From contig JAJYRV010000012.1 in the NCBI GenBank assembly GCA_021793935.1, positions 1 through 17,718 of the forward strand: a stretch of DNA of 17,718 bases. Direction: 5' to 3'. Origin of the DNA: Actinomycetes bacterium. Its GTDB lineage: Bacteria; Actinomycetota; Actinomycetes; Actinomycetales; Beutenbergiaceae. Positions within the stretch are counted from its first letter, which is position 1; the number at the start of each line of letters is the position of its first letter. Below, piece after piece: positions 1 through 8,322 of the stretch. The position numbers and the translations under genes are program-made. Below the pieces are notes generated by a model. The model saw nothing but the letters and a program-made list of their open reading frames with translations. It searched no databases and was not told the DNA's origin.

Positions 1-1
1 C

Positions 2-1708
2 GAGATCTCCGATCAGGCCGCCACCGTGGGCAAGGAGACGATCCCCTACCTCGTGGATGCGCTCAAGAGCGGGGAGATCAACTTCGCCGTCGAGGATCCC
101 GACGCGCCGGAGAACATCCCCCGGATCTGGGCGGTGTGGCGGGCGAACACCCTCGGCTCGAGCGCGAAGGGGGAGCAATACTTCCTCAAGCACCTCCTCG
201 GCGTCGATAACACCGTCGGCGCGGAGGAGACCCCCGAGGAGTTCCGCCCCAAGGACGTCACCTGGCGGGAGGAGTCACCGGAGGGCAAGATGGACCTCGT
301 CGTCACCCTCGACTTCCGGATGACGAGCCACACGCTGCACTCCGACGTCATCCTGCCCGCAGCGACCTGGTACGAGAAATACGACCTGTCGACCACCGAC
401 ATGCACCCGTTCATCCACTCGTTCAACCCCGCGATCACCACGCCGTGGCAGTCGCGCAACGACTGGGACATCTGGAAGACGATCGCCAAGAAGTTCAGCG
501 AACTGGCCGCCCACCATCTCGGGGTGCGCAAGGACGTCGTCGCCCAGCCGCTCCAGCACGACTCGCCCGGGGCGATGGCCACCCCGCGGGGGAAGGTGCT
601 CGACTGGAAGAAGGGCGAGTGCGAGCCCGTGCCCGGGCTCACCCTGCCGAACCTCGTGGAGGTGGAACGGGATTACACCCAGATCTACGACAAGTACACC
701 TCCGCCGGGCCGCTGCTGGAGAAGCTCGGCATGACGACCAAGGGCATCACCTACGACGTCAAGAAGTACGTCGAGCGCCTGCGCGGGATCAACGGGGTCG
801 CCACCACGGGGGCCGGCAAGGGCCAACCCCGGCTCGAGGAGGACCTGCACGCCGCGGAGTTCATCCTCAACCTCTCGGGGACGACGAACGGGCACATGGC
901 CACCGAGGGGTTCAAGACCCTGGAGAAACGCACGGGCCAGAACCTGCACGATCTCGCCGCGGAGGCCGAGGGCAAACAGATCACCTTCGCCGACACCCAA
1001 GCGGCTCCGGTGCCGGTGATCACCTCCCCGGAGTGGTCCGGTTCGGAGAGCGGGGGACGGCGGTACTCGCCGTTCACGATCAACGTCGAGCGGTTCAAAC
1101 CGTGGCACACCCTCACCGGCCGCCAACACTTCTACCTCGATCACGATTGGATGCTGGAGATGGGGGAGGCGCTGCCGGTGTTCCGCCCGCCGCTGGACAT
1201 GACCGCTCTCTTCGGCGAACCCGCGATCGGGGCGGGCTCGAAGGAGGAGGGCATCTCGGTGCGCTACCTCACCCCGCACAACAAGTGGGCGATCCACTCG
1301 ATGTACATGGAGAACTTCTTCATGATGAACCTCTCCCGGGGCGGGCAGACCATCTGGATCAGCGTCGAGGACGCCGAAGCCGCCGGGATCGACGACAACG
1401 ACTGGATCGAAGCGGTCAACCGCAACGGCGTGGTCTCCGCGCGGGCGGTGGTCTCCCACCGGATGCCGCGGGGCACCGCGTTCATGCACCACGCCCAGGA
1501 CCGCACGGTTAACACCCCGATCTCGGAGACGAGCGGGCAGCGCGGCGGGATCCACAACTCGCTCACGAGGATCATGCTCAAACCCTCCCACCTCATCGGC
1601 GGGTACGGGCAACTGGCGTTCGCGTTCAACTACTACGGGCCGACCGGCAACCAGCGTGATGAGGTCACGGTGATCCGCAAACGCACGAGCCCACTTCGGT
1701 ACGAATAG
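2..1708 (+). CDS. narG: Respiratory nitrate reductase alpha subunit, C-terminal part (5' end outside window)
   Basis: NarG is the Mo-bisMGD catalytic subunit that reduces nitrate to nitrite on the cytoplasmic face of the membrane. The reading frame is open from base 2, so only the last 568 residues are present. The family is about 1200-1250 residues long, so the N-terminal Fe-S and Mo-ligand regions lie outside. Visible family segments include SDVILPAATWYEKYDLSTTD, a stretch typical of NarG, and the C-terminal molybdopterin-dinucleotide binding domain (roughly the last 220 residues, with ISVEDAEAAGIDDNDWIEAV). It is followed after 12 bases by narH, then narJ and narI, which is the canonical narGHJI order. 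No frameshift is seen. The assignment is secure from sequence and context; the start and any upstream regulation cannot be judged. Confidence 0.97.
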   Translation, partial: EISDQAATVGKETIPYLVDALKSGEINFAVEDPDAPENIPRIWAVWRANTLGSSAKGEQYFLKHLLGVDNTVGAEETPEEFRPKDVTWREESPEGKMDLVVTLDFRMTSHTLHSDVILPAATWYEKYDLSTTDMHPFIHSFNPAITTPWQSRNDWDIWKTIAKKFSELAAHHLGVRKDVVAQPLQHDSPGAMATPRGKVLDWKKGECEPVPGLTLPNLVEVERDYTQIYDKYTSAGPLLEKLGMTTKGITYDVKKYVERLRGINGVATTGAGKGQPRLEEDLHAAEFILNLSGTTNGHMATEGFKTLEKRTGQNLHDLAAEAEGKQITFADTQAAPVPVITSPEWSGSESGGRRYSPFTINVERFKPWHTLTGRQHFYLDHDWMLEMGEALPVFRPPLDMTALFGEPAIGAGSKEEGISVRYLTPHNKWAIHSMYMENFFMMNLSRGGQTIWISVEDAEAAGIDDNDWIEAVNRNGVVSARAVVSHRMPRGTAFMHHAQDRTVNTPISETSGQRGGIHNSLTRIMLKPSHLIGGYGQLAFAFNYYGPTGNQRDEVTVIRKRTSPLRYE

Positions 1709-1720
1709 GAGCAAAGAGCT

Positions 1721-3316
1721 ATGCGAGTAATGGCGCAGATGGCCATGGTGATGAACCTGGACAAGTGCATCGGCTGCCACACCTGTTCGGTAACGTGCAA
1801 ACAAGCGTGGACGAACCGGGCCGGCACCGAGTACGTGTGGTTCAACAACGTCGAGACCCGTCCCGGCCAGGGCTATCCCCGCGGGTATGAGGACCAGGAG
1901 AAGTGGCGCGGGGGCTGGGAACTGGGGCCGAACGGCAAACTCCGCCTCAAGGGGGGCGGGCGGATCCAGAAACTGCTCTCGCTGTTCGCGAACCCGCGGT
2001 TGCCGGGCATCGAGGATTATTACGAGCCGTGGACGTACGAGTACGACAAGTTGCTCCAATCCCCCGCCCAGGAGCACATCATCTCCGCGCCCCCGAAATC
2101 CCTCATCACCGGGGAGCGGGTGAACATCCAATGGTCGGGGAACTGGGACGACGACCTCGGCGGCACCTACGCCAACAAGGACAAAGACCCGATGATCAAG
2201 GGGATCGAGGACAAGGTGAAACTCGAATTCGAGGACACCTTCATGTTCTACCTCCCCCGCATCTGCGAACACTGCCTCAACCCCACGTGCGTGGCCTCCT
2301 GCCCCTCCGGCGCGATCTACAAGCGCACCGAGGACGGCATCGTGCTCGTCGACCAGGACAAGTGCCGCGGGTGGCGGATGTGCATCTCCGGGTGCCCGTA
2401 CAAGAAGGTCTACTTCAACCACCGCACCGGCAAGGCCGAGAAGTGTACGTTCTGTTACCCCCGCATCGAGCAGGGGGAGCCCACGGTGTGCGCGGAGACC
2501 TGCGTGGGGCGCCTGCGGTACATCGGGCTCGTGCTTTATGACGCCGATCGGGTCACCGAGGCGGCATCCACGCCCAACGAGCACGACCTGTACGAGGCGC
2601 AGAAAGACATCATCCTCGACCCCCATGATCCCGACGTGCTCGAGGCGGCCGACCGGGCGGGGATCCCGTATGACTGGATCCTCGCCGCGCAGCGCTCCCC
2701 GATCTACTTCCTCATCCACACCTACGGGGTGGCCCTGCCGCTGCACCCGGAATACCGGACGATGCCGATGGTGTGGTACATCCCGCCGCTCTCGCCCGTC
2801 GTCGACGTCGTGCAGGACACCGGGTACGACGCCGAGGACGCCGACAACCTCTTCGCCGCGATCGACGCGCTGCGGATCCCCGTGGAGTATCTCGCGAACC
2901 TGTTCTCCGCCGGGCACGTGCCCACCGTGGAGCGGGTGCTGTACCGGCTCGCGGCGATGCGCTCCTACATGCGCGACATCAACCTCGGCAACGACCCCAA
3001 GGAAGGCATCGCCAACGCCGTGGGCATGACCGGGAGGTCGATGCAGGAGATGTACCGGCTGCTCGCGATCGCCAAGTACGAGGACCGCTACGTCATCCCC
3101 GCCGCCCACTCCGAGCAGGCCCACGACCTGGAATCCATCGGCACCGACTGCCCGCTCAACGGCGAAGGTGGCCCGGGGATGCTCGAGGCGATGAGCGACC
3201 AGCCGCTCGGGATGGACAACCCGGGCGTGCGCACGAGCGGCAAGACGACGCTGTTCTCCTGGTCGGGGGACCGCCCCTCGGGCATGTTCCCGCCCCGGCT
3301 CGGGACCCAGAGTTAA
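1721..3316 (+). CDS. narH: Respiratory nitrate reductase beta subunit (Fe-S)
   Basis: NarH relays electrons from the NarI hemes to NarG through three [4Fe-4S] and one [3Fe-4S] cluster. The 531-residue product begins MRVMAQMAMVMNLDKCIGCH, near-identical to my recollection of mycobacterial NarH. Cys groups are at 16/19/22/26, 182/185/190/194, 215/221/225 and 242/245/257/261. In the third group the second Cys is replaced by Trp218 (CRGWRMC), the known hallmark of the [3Fe-4S] cluster. The C-terminal NarH domain (HTYGVALPLHPEYRTMPMVW onward) is intact. The ATG at 1721 is preceded by AGGAG at 1707-1711, which overlaps the narG stop. It is 12 bases after narG and 9 before narJ, so cotranscribed. 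Confidence 0.98.
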   Translation: MRVMAQMAMVMNLDKCIGCHTCSVTCKQAWTNRAGTEYVWFNNVETRPGQGYPRGYEDQEKWRGGWELGPNGKLRLKGGGRIQKLLSLFANPRLPGIEDYYEPWTYEYDKLLQSPAQEHIISAPPKSLITGERVNIQWSGNWDDDLGGTYANKDKDPMIKGIEDKVKLEFEDTFMFYLPRICEHCLNPTCVASCPSGAIYKRTEDGIVLVDQDKCRGWRMCISGCPYKKVYFNHRTGKAEKCTFCYPRIEQGEPTVCAETCVGRLRYIGLVLYDADRVTEAASTPNEHDLYEAQKDIILDPHDPDVLEAADRAGIPYDWILAAQRSPIYFLIHTYGVALPLHPEYRTMPMVWYIPPLSPVVDVVQDTGYDAEDADNLFAAIDALRIPVEYLANLFSAGHVPTVERVLYRLAAMRSYMRDINLGNDPKEGIANAVGMTGRSMQEMYRLLAIAKYEDRYVIPAAHSEQAHDLESIGTDCPLNGEGGPGMLEAMSDQPLGMDNPGVRTSGKTTLFSWSGDRPSGMFPPRLGTQS

Positions 3317-3325
3317 GGGGCGGGC

Positions 3326-4078
3326 ATGACTGCGCTCCTGGATAAACTCTTCGACCGCCGGCGCAACACCGCGTTCGCGGTCGAGGACATCCGCGTGGTG
3401 CACGCGTGCGCCTCGTGGCTCATCAACTATCCCGATGACGACCTCATCGCCAAACTCCCCACCATCGCCGAACTCGCCGGCGGCCTCGACTCGCGGGTCG
3501 GGGCGCCGCTAGCGCGCAGCGTGGAGGCGCTCAGCGGGGACGTCATCGGCCTGCGGGAGCGGTACGTGGAGACCTTCGACACCCGCCGCAAAGGGTGCCT
3601 GTACCTCACGTACTTCTCCAACGGTGACACCCGCCGGCGCGGAATGGCGCTCGTGCGGATCAAGGACGCCTACCGCAAGGCGGGCCTGGAGGTCACCGGC
3701 GATGAACTGCCCGATCACCTCGCCCTGGTGTTGGAGTTCTCCGCGACCACCTCGGTGGAGGCGGGGATGAAGATCCTCAGCCAGAACCGCGCCGGGGTGG
3801 AACTCCTGCGCGCCCACCTGGAGCAGATCGACTCCCCCTGGTTCGGGGCGATCGACGCCGTGTGCGAGACCCTCCCGCCGATGACGAAGGACGAACGGGA
3901 GCGGATGGTCGAACTCGCCGCCTACGGGCCGGAGGAGGAGATGGTCGGCCTGAACGGGTACGGCGATTCCCACTTCGACCAGATCTACCCGGCCTCCCGG
4001 CCCGGGCCCAGTTTCTGCGGAACCGACGCCGCCCCGAGCGGGCCGCAGCCGATCACTCTGGAAAGGAGCCGGCCATGA
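3326..4078 (+). CDS. narJ: Nitrate reductase assembly chaperone (delta subunit)
   Basis: NarJ is a TorD-superfamily cytoplasmic chaperone that holds apo-NarGH until the molybdenum cofactor and Fe-S clusters are inserted and the complex docks on NarI. It is not part of the final enzyme. The 250-residue product shows the family segment CLYLTYFSNGDTRRRGMAL (about residues 92-110), followed by ELPDHLALVLEFSA, both typical of NarJ. Length agrees with the family. The start ATG at 3326 follows AAGGGG at 3315-3320, which overlaps the narH stop. Its TGA overlaps the narI ATG in an ATGA arrangement, implying translational coupling. A second TorD-like chaperone is encoded at 8708, presumably for the other molybdoenzyme. 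Confidence 0.96.
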   Translation: MTALLDKLFDRRRNTAFAVEDIRVVHACASWLINYPDDDLIAKLPTIAELAGGLDSRVGAPLARSVEALSGDVIGLRERYVETFDTRRKGCLYLTYFSNGDTRRRGMALVRIKDAYRKAGLEVTGDELPDHLALVLEFSATTSVEAGMKILSQNRAGVELLRAHLEQIDSPWFGAIDAVCETLPPMTKDERERMVELAAYGPEEEMVGLNGYGDSHFDQIYPASRPGPSFCGTDAAPSGPQPITLERSRP

Positions 4079-4800
4079 GCCACACAACTGCCGAAATGTT
4101 GCTGTGGGTGGTCATCCCCTACGTTTCCCTCGCCCTCTTCGTGGGCGGGCACATCTGGCGGTGGCGGGAGGACCAGTTCGGCTGGACCACCCGCTCGAGC
4201 CAGATCTACGAATCGAAGCTGCTGCGGATCGGATCGCCGATGTTCCACTACGGGATCATCGGGATCTTCCTCGGGCACGCGGTCGGGCTCGGAATCCCGA
4301 AATCGTGGACCCGCGCCATCGGCCTGTCCGACCACATGTACCACCTCATGGCGATCACGATCGGGCTCGCGGCGGCGGTCGCGTGCGTGGGCGGCCTGTT
4401 CCTCCTCATCTACCGCCGCCGCACCAACCGGCGGGTGTTCGGGGCGACGACGGTGATGGACAAGGCGATGTACCTCATGCTCGCCCTCGTGATCATCTTC
4501 GGGGTGCTCGCCACCGTGGTGCACACGGCGGTCGGCTCCTACGACTACCGCGAGGGGGTCTCGATCTGGTTCCGCCAGTTCTGGACCCTGCAACCGGACC
4601 CCACGCTCATGTCGAGCGCGCCGATCTTCTTCCAGCTGCACGTGCTCTCCGCGCTCGCGATCTTCGCGATCTGGCCCTTCACCCGGCTCGTGCACGTGTT
4701 CAGCGTGCCGCTGGGATACCTCACCCGCCCCTACATCGTGTACCGCTCGCGGGGGCCGGCGAAGGCCGACCGGCGCGGCTGGGAGAAAGTGGACTTCTAG
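4075..4800 (+). CDS. narI: Respiratory nitrate reductase gamma subunit (cytochrome b)
   Basis: NarI is the diheme b-type membrane subunit that oxidises quinol and passes electrons to NarH. The 241-residue product has five hydrophobic segments. His58, His68, His189 and His207 match the spacing of the four heme ligands known in E. coli NarI (56, 66, 187, 205), offset by two throughout. An in-frame extension upstream to 3862 is rejected because it lies inside narJ and is Arg-rich. The ATG at 4075 is preceded by AAAGGAG at 4062-4068 and overlaps the narJ stop by four bases. The C-terminal cytoplasmic tail (YIVYRSRGPAKADRRGWEKV) is typical. mobA starts one base after its stop. Confidence 0.97.
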   Translation: MSHTTAEMLLWVVIPYVSLALFVGGHIWRWREDQFGWTTRSSQIYESKLLRIGSPMFHYGIIGIFLGHAVGLGIPKSWTRAIGLSDHMYHLMAITIGLAAAVACVGGLFLLIYRRRTNRRVFGATTVMDKAMYLMLALVIIFGVLATVVHTAVGSYDYREGVSIWFRQFWTLQPDPTLMSSAPIFFQLHVLSALAIFAIWPFTRLVHVFSVPLGYLTRPYIVYRSRGPAKADRRGWEKVDF

Positions 4801-4801
4801 G

Positions 4802-5389
4802 ATGCCAGCGCCCACGGCCGCGATCATCCTCGCCGGCGGGCAGGGCTCCCGGCTCGGCGGGGTGCGCAAAGCTGACCTCGTCGTCCGCGGGGAGCGGCTG
4901 CTCGACTCCGTGCTCGCCGCCACCGAGCAGTGCCGGGCGCGGATCGTCGTCGGCTACGAGGATCTCGCTGTGCCGCCCGGGGTGCTCCTCACCCGGGAAG
5001 ATCCTCCCGGTTCGGGGCCCGCGGCCGGGGTCGCGGCGGGATTGGAGCTCGTGGGGGAGGCCGAGTGGGTGCTCACCCTCGCGTGCGACCTGCCCGGCAT
5101 CAGCGAGGCCGTGCCCGCGCTGGTCGAGGCAGCGGGAAAGGCGAGAAGAAATGTCGACGCGATATCGGCGTCGTCGGAAAACCGGCGGGAATGGCTCGTA
5201 TCAATTCACCGGAAAGAATCACTGCGGAACGCGATTATTAATCAGCCCGGCGGTGTGGTGAACTGTTCTATGCGTCGGCTGTATTCCGAATTGAATTGGG
5301 AGCAGGTGGCGGTGCCTCCCACGAGTACCCGTGATATTGACACCTGGGAGGATTTCGGCGAATGGGAACAGAAGGTAGGACGGACTTGA
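4802..5389 (+). CDS. mobA: Molybdenum cofactor guanylyltransferase (MobA-like NTP transferase)
   Basis: MobA transfers GMP from GTP to molybdopterin to form the MGD cofactor needed by NarG and the Ttr-like reductase encoded nearby. The 195-residue product has the nucleotide-binding N-terminus LAGGQGSRLGGVRKADL (residues 10-26) and the metal-binding ACDLPG (Asp96). It ends with DIDTWEDF, the usual C-terminal MobA/MobB-region motif. Length is normal. The ATG lies one base after the narI stop, with GGAGAAAG just upstream inside narI. The stop overlaps the next gene by four bases. The 3' part from about 5140 is markedly less GC-rich (31 of 60 bases in 5201-5260, against 44 of 60 in 4861-4920) and uses AT-ending codons unlike its neighbours. 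The frame stays intact. Confidence 0.88.
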   Translation: MPAPTAAIILAGGQGSRLGGVRKADLVVRGERLLDSVLAATEQCRARIVVGYEDLAVPPGVLLTREDPPGSGPAAGVAAGLELVGEAEWVLTLACDLPGISEAVPALVEAAGKARRNVDAISASSENRREWLVSIHRKESLRNAIINQPGGVVNCSMRRLYSELNWEQVAVPPTSTRDIDTWEDFGEWEQKVGRT

Positions 5390-5652
5390 GCAGCGAGAAA
5401 TGGACCCCCTGGATCAACGAGGTGTGCGCCCAGTTGGGGGTCGAACCGGCGCTGGTGGACGTGCCGCTCGTGCATGAGCTGACGAAGAACATCGCCCACC
5501 GCTACGACCGCCCGATGGCGCCGGTCGGCTCCTACATCATGGGGATCGCCCTCGGGGCGGCCCTTGCGAGCGACCCGGCGGCCGATCCCGCGGAGCTGCT
5601 CGAGGATTTCGCGGCGAAGATCGAAGCCACCCTCCCGCCCCCGAGCAACTGA
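5386..5652 (+). CDS. DUF6457-like small protein, molybdenum cofactor context
   Basis: The 88-residue protein has no obvious catalytic motif. It is helical-looking, with LVDVPLVHELTKNIAHRYDR and SYIMGIALGAALA. I recognise this as resembling DUF6457, a domain that from memory is often found as a C-terminal extension of actinobacterial MobA-like transferases. Here it is a separate gene placed directly after mobA, which fits a partner role in MGD synthesis; this is inference. I chose the TTG at 5386 because AAGGTAGGA (5372-5380) sits six bases upstream and the TTGA overlap couples it to the mobA stop. An in-frame ATG at 5362 inside mobA would add eight residues but lacks such a site. No function is experimentally implied. 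Confidence 0.75.
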   Translation: MSSEKWTPWINEVCAQLGVEPALVDVPLVHELTKNIAHRYDRPMAPVGSYIMGIALGAALASDPAADPAELLEDFAAKIEATLPPPSN

Positions 5653-5659
5653 TCCGGCT

Positions 5660-6874
5660 GTGAGCTCCACTGCCGCCCCCGGCGAGATCCTCAGGTTCGA
5701 GGAGTATCTCGACTCGGTGCTCCAGCGCGTGCGCCCGCTCGCCGCGGTGAGCCTCCCGCTCTCGGCGGCCGCGGGGCGCCGAGCGGCCGCGGCGGTGCAC
5801 GCGCAGGACCCGGCGCCGGGGTTCACCAACTCCGCGATGGACGGGTTCGCCGTCAACACCGCGGACCTCCCCGGCGCGGGCGAGGCGACCCTGCCGGTAT
5901 CGGCGGATATCCCCGCGGGGCGGTCGGGCACCTGGGCGCCGGGGACCGCGGTGCGGATCATGACGGGCGCGCCGCTGCCCGAGGGCGCGAACACCGTGAT
6001 CCCCGTGGAGTTCACCGACCACCCGAGCACGCGCGCGCCGCTCCCGGGCGCCGTGCGGGTCCCGGGCGATTGGCCCGCGGGCCGCAATGTTCGCGTCGCC
6101 GGTTCCGATGTGAGGGCGGGGGAGGAGCTCCTCGCGGAGGGCACCCGGCTCGACGGCGCGGCCCTCGCCGCGCTCGCGGGGGTCGGCATCTCCCGGGTGA
6201 AGGTGTGGCCGCAGGTGCGGGTCGGGGTGATCGTCACCGGCGATGAAGTTGTTACTGAGAACCCCGGGCCCGGCCAGGTGCTCGATTCCAACTCCCTGCT
6301 CATCGGGGCGGGGATCGCGCAGTTCGGGGGCGCGCTGACCCGGGCCCACACGAGCAGCGACGATCCGGAGGCCTTCGATGCTCTCGTCACCCGGACCGCG
6401 GGCGAGGTTGATCTGCTCCTCACCACCGGCGGGGCCTCCGTGGGAGCCCACGACGTCGCTCGGCACGTGCTCAGCGCCCGCGGCGTGAACTTCTCTTCCG
6501 TCGGGATCCAACCCGCCAAGCCGCAAGGGTTCGGAGTGATCGACGGCGTTCCGGTCGCCGCGTTGCCGGGAAACCCCGGCGCCGTGCACACGAGCCTGCA
6601 CGTCATCGTGCGCCCCGTTCTCGCCGCGCTCGGCCACCTGCTGCTGCCCGCCCCCGAGGCGATGGTCGTGACCGAGGGTTGGGCGGCGCGGGCGGGCATG
6701 CGCCAGTTCGTGCCGGTGCGCATCGACGGAAATCAGATCACGCCCGTGATCCCGGGTGGGGTGGCGGCGCACCGGGTACGTTCCCTCGCGCTCGCCGAAG
6801 GGCTGGCGAGCGTGGCGCCGGAACTCACGGAAGTGAAACCGGGAGATCTGCTGCCGGTGATCCGCACCCGCTAA
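5660..6874 (+). CDS. moeA: Molybdopterin molybdotransferase MoeA
   Basis: MoeA inserts molybdate into adenylylated molybdopterin. The 404-residue product carries the family motifs in order: SAMDGFAV (58-65), GTAVRIMTGAPLPEGANTVI (95-114), VTGDEVV (192-198), LTTGGASVGAHD (254-265) and ALPGNPG (301-307). The C-terminal MoeA domain IV is present (VPVRIDGNQITPVIPGG). Length matches the family. The GTG at 5660, seven bases after the DUF6457 stop, gives the expected N-terminus (PGEILRFEEYLDSVL). An upstream in-frame ATG at 5564 overlaps the previous gene and is rejected. No good ribosome binding site is visible, so coupling is likely. The stop codon overlaps that of the convergent RCC1 gene. The segment GIQPAKPQGFG has Gln where E. 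coli-type MoeA has Lys, a variant I recall as common in actinobacteria. Confidence 0.93.
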   Translation: MSSTAAPGEILRFEEYLDSVLQRVRPLAAVSLPLSAAAGRRAAAAVHAQDPAPGFTNSAMDGFAVNTADLPGAGEATLPVSADIPAGRSGTWAPGTAVRIMTGAPLPEGANTVIPVEFTDHPSTRAPLPGAVRVPGDWPAGRNVRVAGSDVRAGEELLAEGTRLDGAALAALAGVGISRVKVWPQVRVGVIVTGDEVVTENPGPGQVLDSNSLLIGAGIAQFGGALTRAHTSSDDPEAFDALVTRTAGEVDLLLTTGGASVGAHDVARHVLSARGVNFSSVGIQPAKPQGFGVIDGVPVAALPGNPGAVHTSLHVIVRPVLAALGHLLLPAPEAMVVTEGWAARAGMRQFVPVRIDGNQITPVIPGGVAAHRVRSLALAEGLASVAPELTEVKPGDLLPVIRTR

Positions 6875-8322
6875 TCGGTGTAGGTGAACGCGCCTGCCAG
6901 CACGGTCTGCGAGCCGTCTTCGAAGACGATCCGCACGTCTGCCTCGCCTCGCTCGTGGGCGGGGGTCCGGGCCGTGATCCCGCCGCGGCGGTCGATCGAG
7001 AACTCCCCTGCGCTCGCCTCACCGAAGAAGACCTCGGTGACCGTTTTCTCCCCGGGGAACTCCACGACCTCGGGGCGGTGCTTCTTATCGCCGGTGGCCT
7101 CTGCGCGGTAGTAGATCGTCGGCACACCCCACGTCAGCACCGACCCGGTGCGGGTGAGGGCTACGGAGTGGTTCACCCCGGCGTCGATGGCGGCGATGTT
7201 CTCCAGATCGGGAATGACCGTGGGCTCGTCGATCCCCGTTCTGGGATCACGCACGCGTTCCTCGGTCGCGAACCCGAGACCGCCGAGGTTGTCGGTGCCG
7301 GAGGCGGACACGTGCCCGCTGGGCGCCAGGCGCAACGTGTACTGGTCGCCGGCGGCGAGGTCGAGGAACTCTCGGGAGTGATCGACGTCGAAGGAGCCCC
7401 CCGTGATCGTGTGCCCGCCCTCGCCGTCCTCGTGCTCGGCCGACACCCTGATGGTCCCCTCCAGGAGCGTGCCCTCATCCGTGAGGAGCGCGGTTCCGTA
7501 ACCGTCCCCGACGCGGATGATCCGCGCGAGGCCGGCGAGATCGGGAGCGATGCGGGTGGGTTCGGGCACAGGAAGGATGTGGTAGTCCGAATCCCGGTCC
7601 GCCAGGACGACCCCCCAGGCGTAGAGTTCCCCGTTCCCGCCCAACGCGGTCGAGAGGTTACCCGACGCCGCGACGTGGGTCATCGGCGCGGGTGCCGGGA
7701 TCGATACGGGATCGGTGGTCGCGAAGTCGGCAGCAGGACCAAGGCGTCCCTCGAATCCCTTGCCCCAACCGTAGAGCTTCCCGTCGCGGGTGAGCGCGAG
7801 CGCGTGTTCCGGGCCCGCGGTGATCTGGGTGATGTCGGCGTCGCCGGTGCGGACTTCGACCGGTCGCGGACGGTCGTACTGGGTCCCGTCGCCGAGGGTG
7901 CCGAAACCGTTCCCGCCCCAACTGAACACGCGGCCGTCCTCGGCGAGCGCGAGTGAGTAGTAGTCTCCCGCTGAGACCTGGGTGATGTGGGCGCCGTCCA
8001 TGGGCGTGCCCGAGGTGTCCACCCGGATGGGCTGGGAACGGGGAATCGTCGTGCCGTCGCCGAGCTGCCCGTCGGTGTTGTTGCCCCAGGCGAATACCCG
8101 CCCGTCGTCGCCGAGTGCCAGCGTGTGGTCGGCCCCGGCGGAGATCTCGATGATGTGCGGATCGAACGCAGCGGCGGGGATCGTCACCTTATCGCCACCG
8201 GAGGTGGAACCCTGCGTACGGGATAGGTCGGTGGTAGTGCCCGGCCGGAGCAGGAGCACCGCCATCGCCGCGCACACGAGAGCGATGAGACCAGCAAGGA
8301 CCCAGTATCTAACGCGCGTCAC
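6871..8322 (-). CDS. Membrane-anchored RCC1-repeat protein with C-terminal IPT/TIG-like domain
   Basis: The 483-residue protein starts with a single hydrophobic segment (residues 6-26, YWVLAGLIALVCAAMAVLLL) after two Arg, giving a signal anchor or uncleaved signal peptide with the rest outside the cell. RCC1 repeats follow: ISAGADHTLALGDDGRVFAWG (60-80, split here as ISAGADHTLAL and GDDGRVFAWG), VSAGDYYSLALAEDGRVFSW (116-135) and ITAGPEHALALTRDGKLYGW (167-186). Weaker copies lie at about 214-236, 268-290, 320-350 and 376-399. Residues 425-482 look like an IPT/TIG domain ending AGAFTYTD. The GTG at 8322 is chosen because GAAAGG (8335-8330) sits seven bases upstream and the membrane segment follows at once. 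Upstream in-frame sequence is Arg-rich shadow. Role unknown; surface binding or scaffolding is a guess. Nothing ties it to molybdenum metabolism except position. Confidence 0.85.
   Translation of the reverse strand: MTRVRYWVLAGLIALVCAAMAVLLLRPGTTTDLSRTQGSTSGGDKVTIPAAAFDPHIIEISAGADHTLALGDDGRVFAWGNNTDGQLGDGTTIPRSQPIRVDTSGTPMDGAHITQVSAGDYYSLALAEDGRVFSWGGNGFGTLGDGTQYDRPRPVEVRTGDADITQITAGPEHALALTRDGKLYGWGKGFEGRLGPAADFATTDPVSIPAPAPMTHVAASGNLSTALGGNGELYAWGVVLADRDSDYHILPVPEPTRIAPDLAGLARIIRVGDGYGTALLTDEGTLLEGTIRVSAEHEDGEGGHTITGGSFDVDHSREFLDLAAGDQYTLRLAPSGHVSASGTDNLGGLGFATEERVRDPRTGIDEPTVIPDLENIAAIDAGVNHSVALTRTGSVLTWGVPTIYYRAEATGDKKHRPEVVEFPGEKTVTEVFFGEASAGEFSIDRRGGITARTPAHERGEADVRIVFEDGSQTVLAGAFTYTD

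Noticed and set aside
136..144. SRRDLLFGG of the accessory Fe-S protein (residues 136-144) as a Tat signal
   Set aside because: It lies in mid-protein and no hydrophobic stretch of signal length follows. Coordinates here are residue numbers in the protein encoded at 14947-15813.
275..3403. 1042-codon open frame on the minus strand opposite narG and narH
   Set aside because: It runs antisense to two secure genes, is made of Arg, Gly, His, Val and Asp-rich sequence with no recognisable domain, and such long shadow frames are common in very GC-rich DNA.
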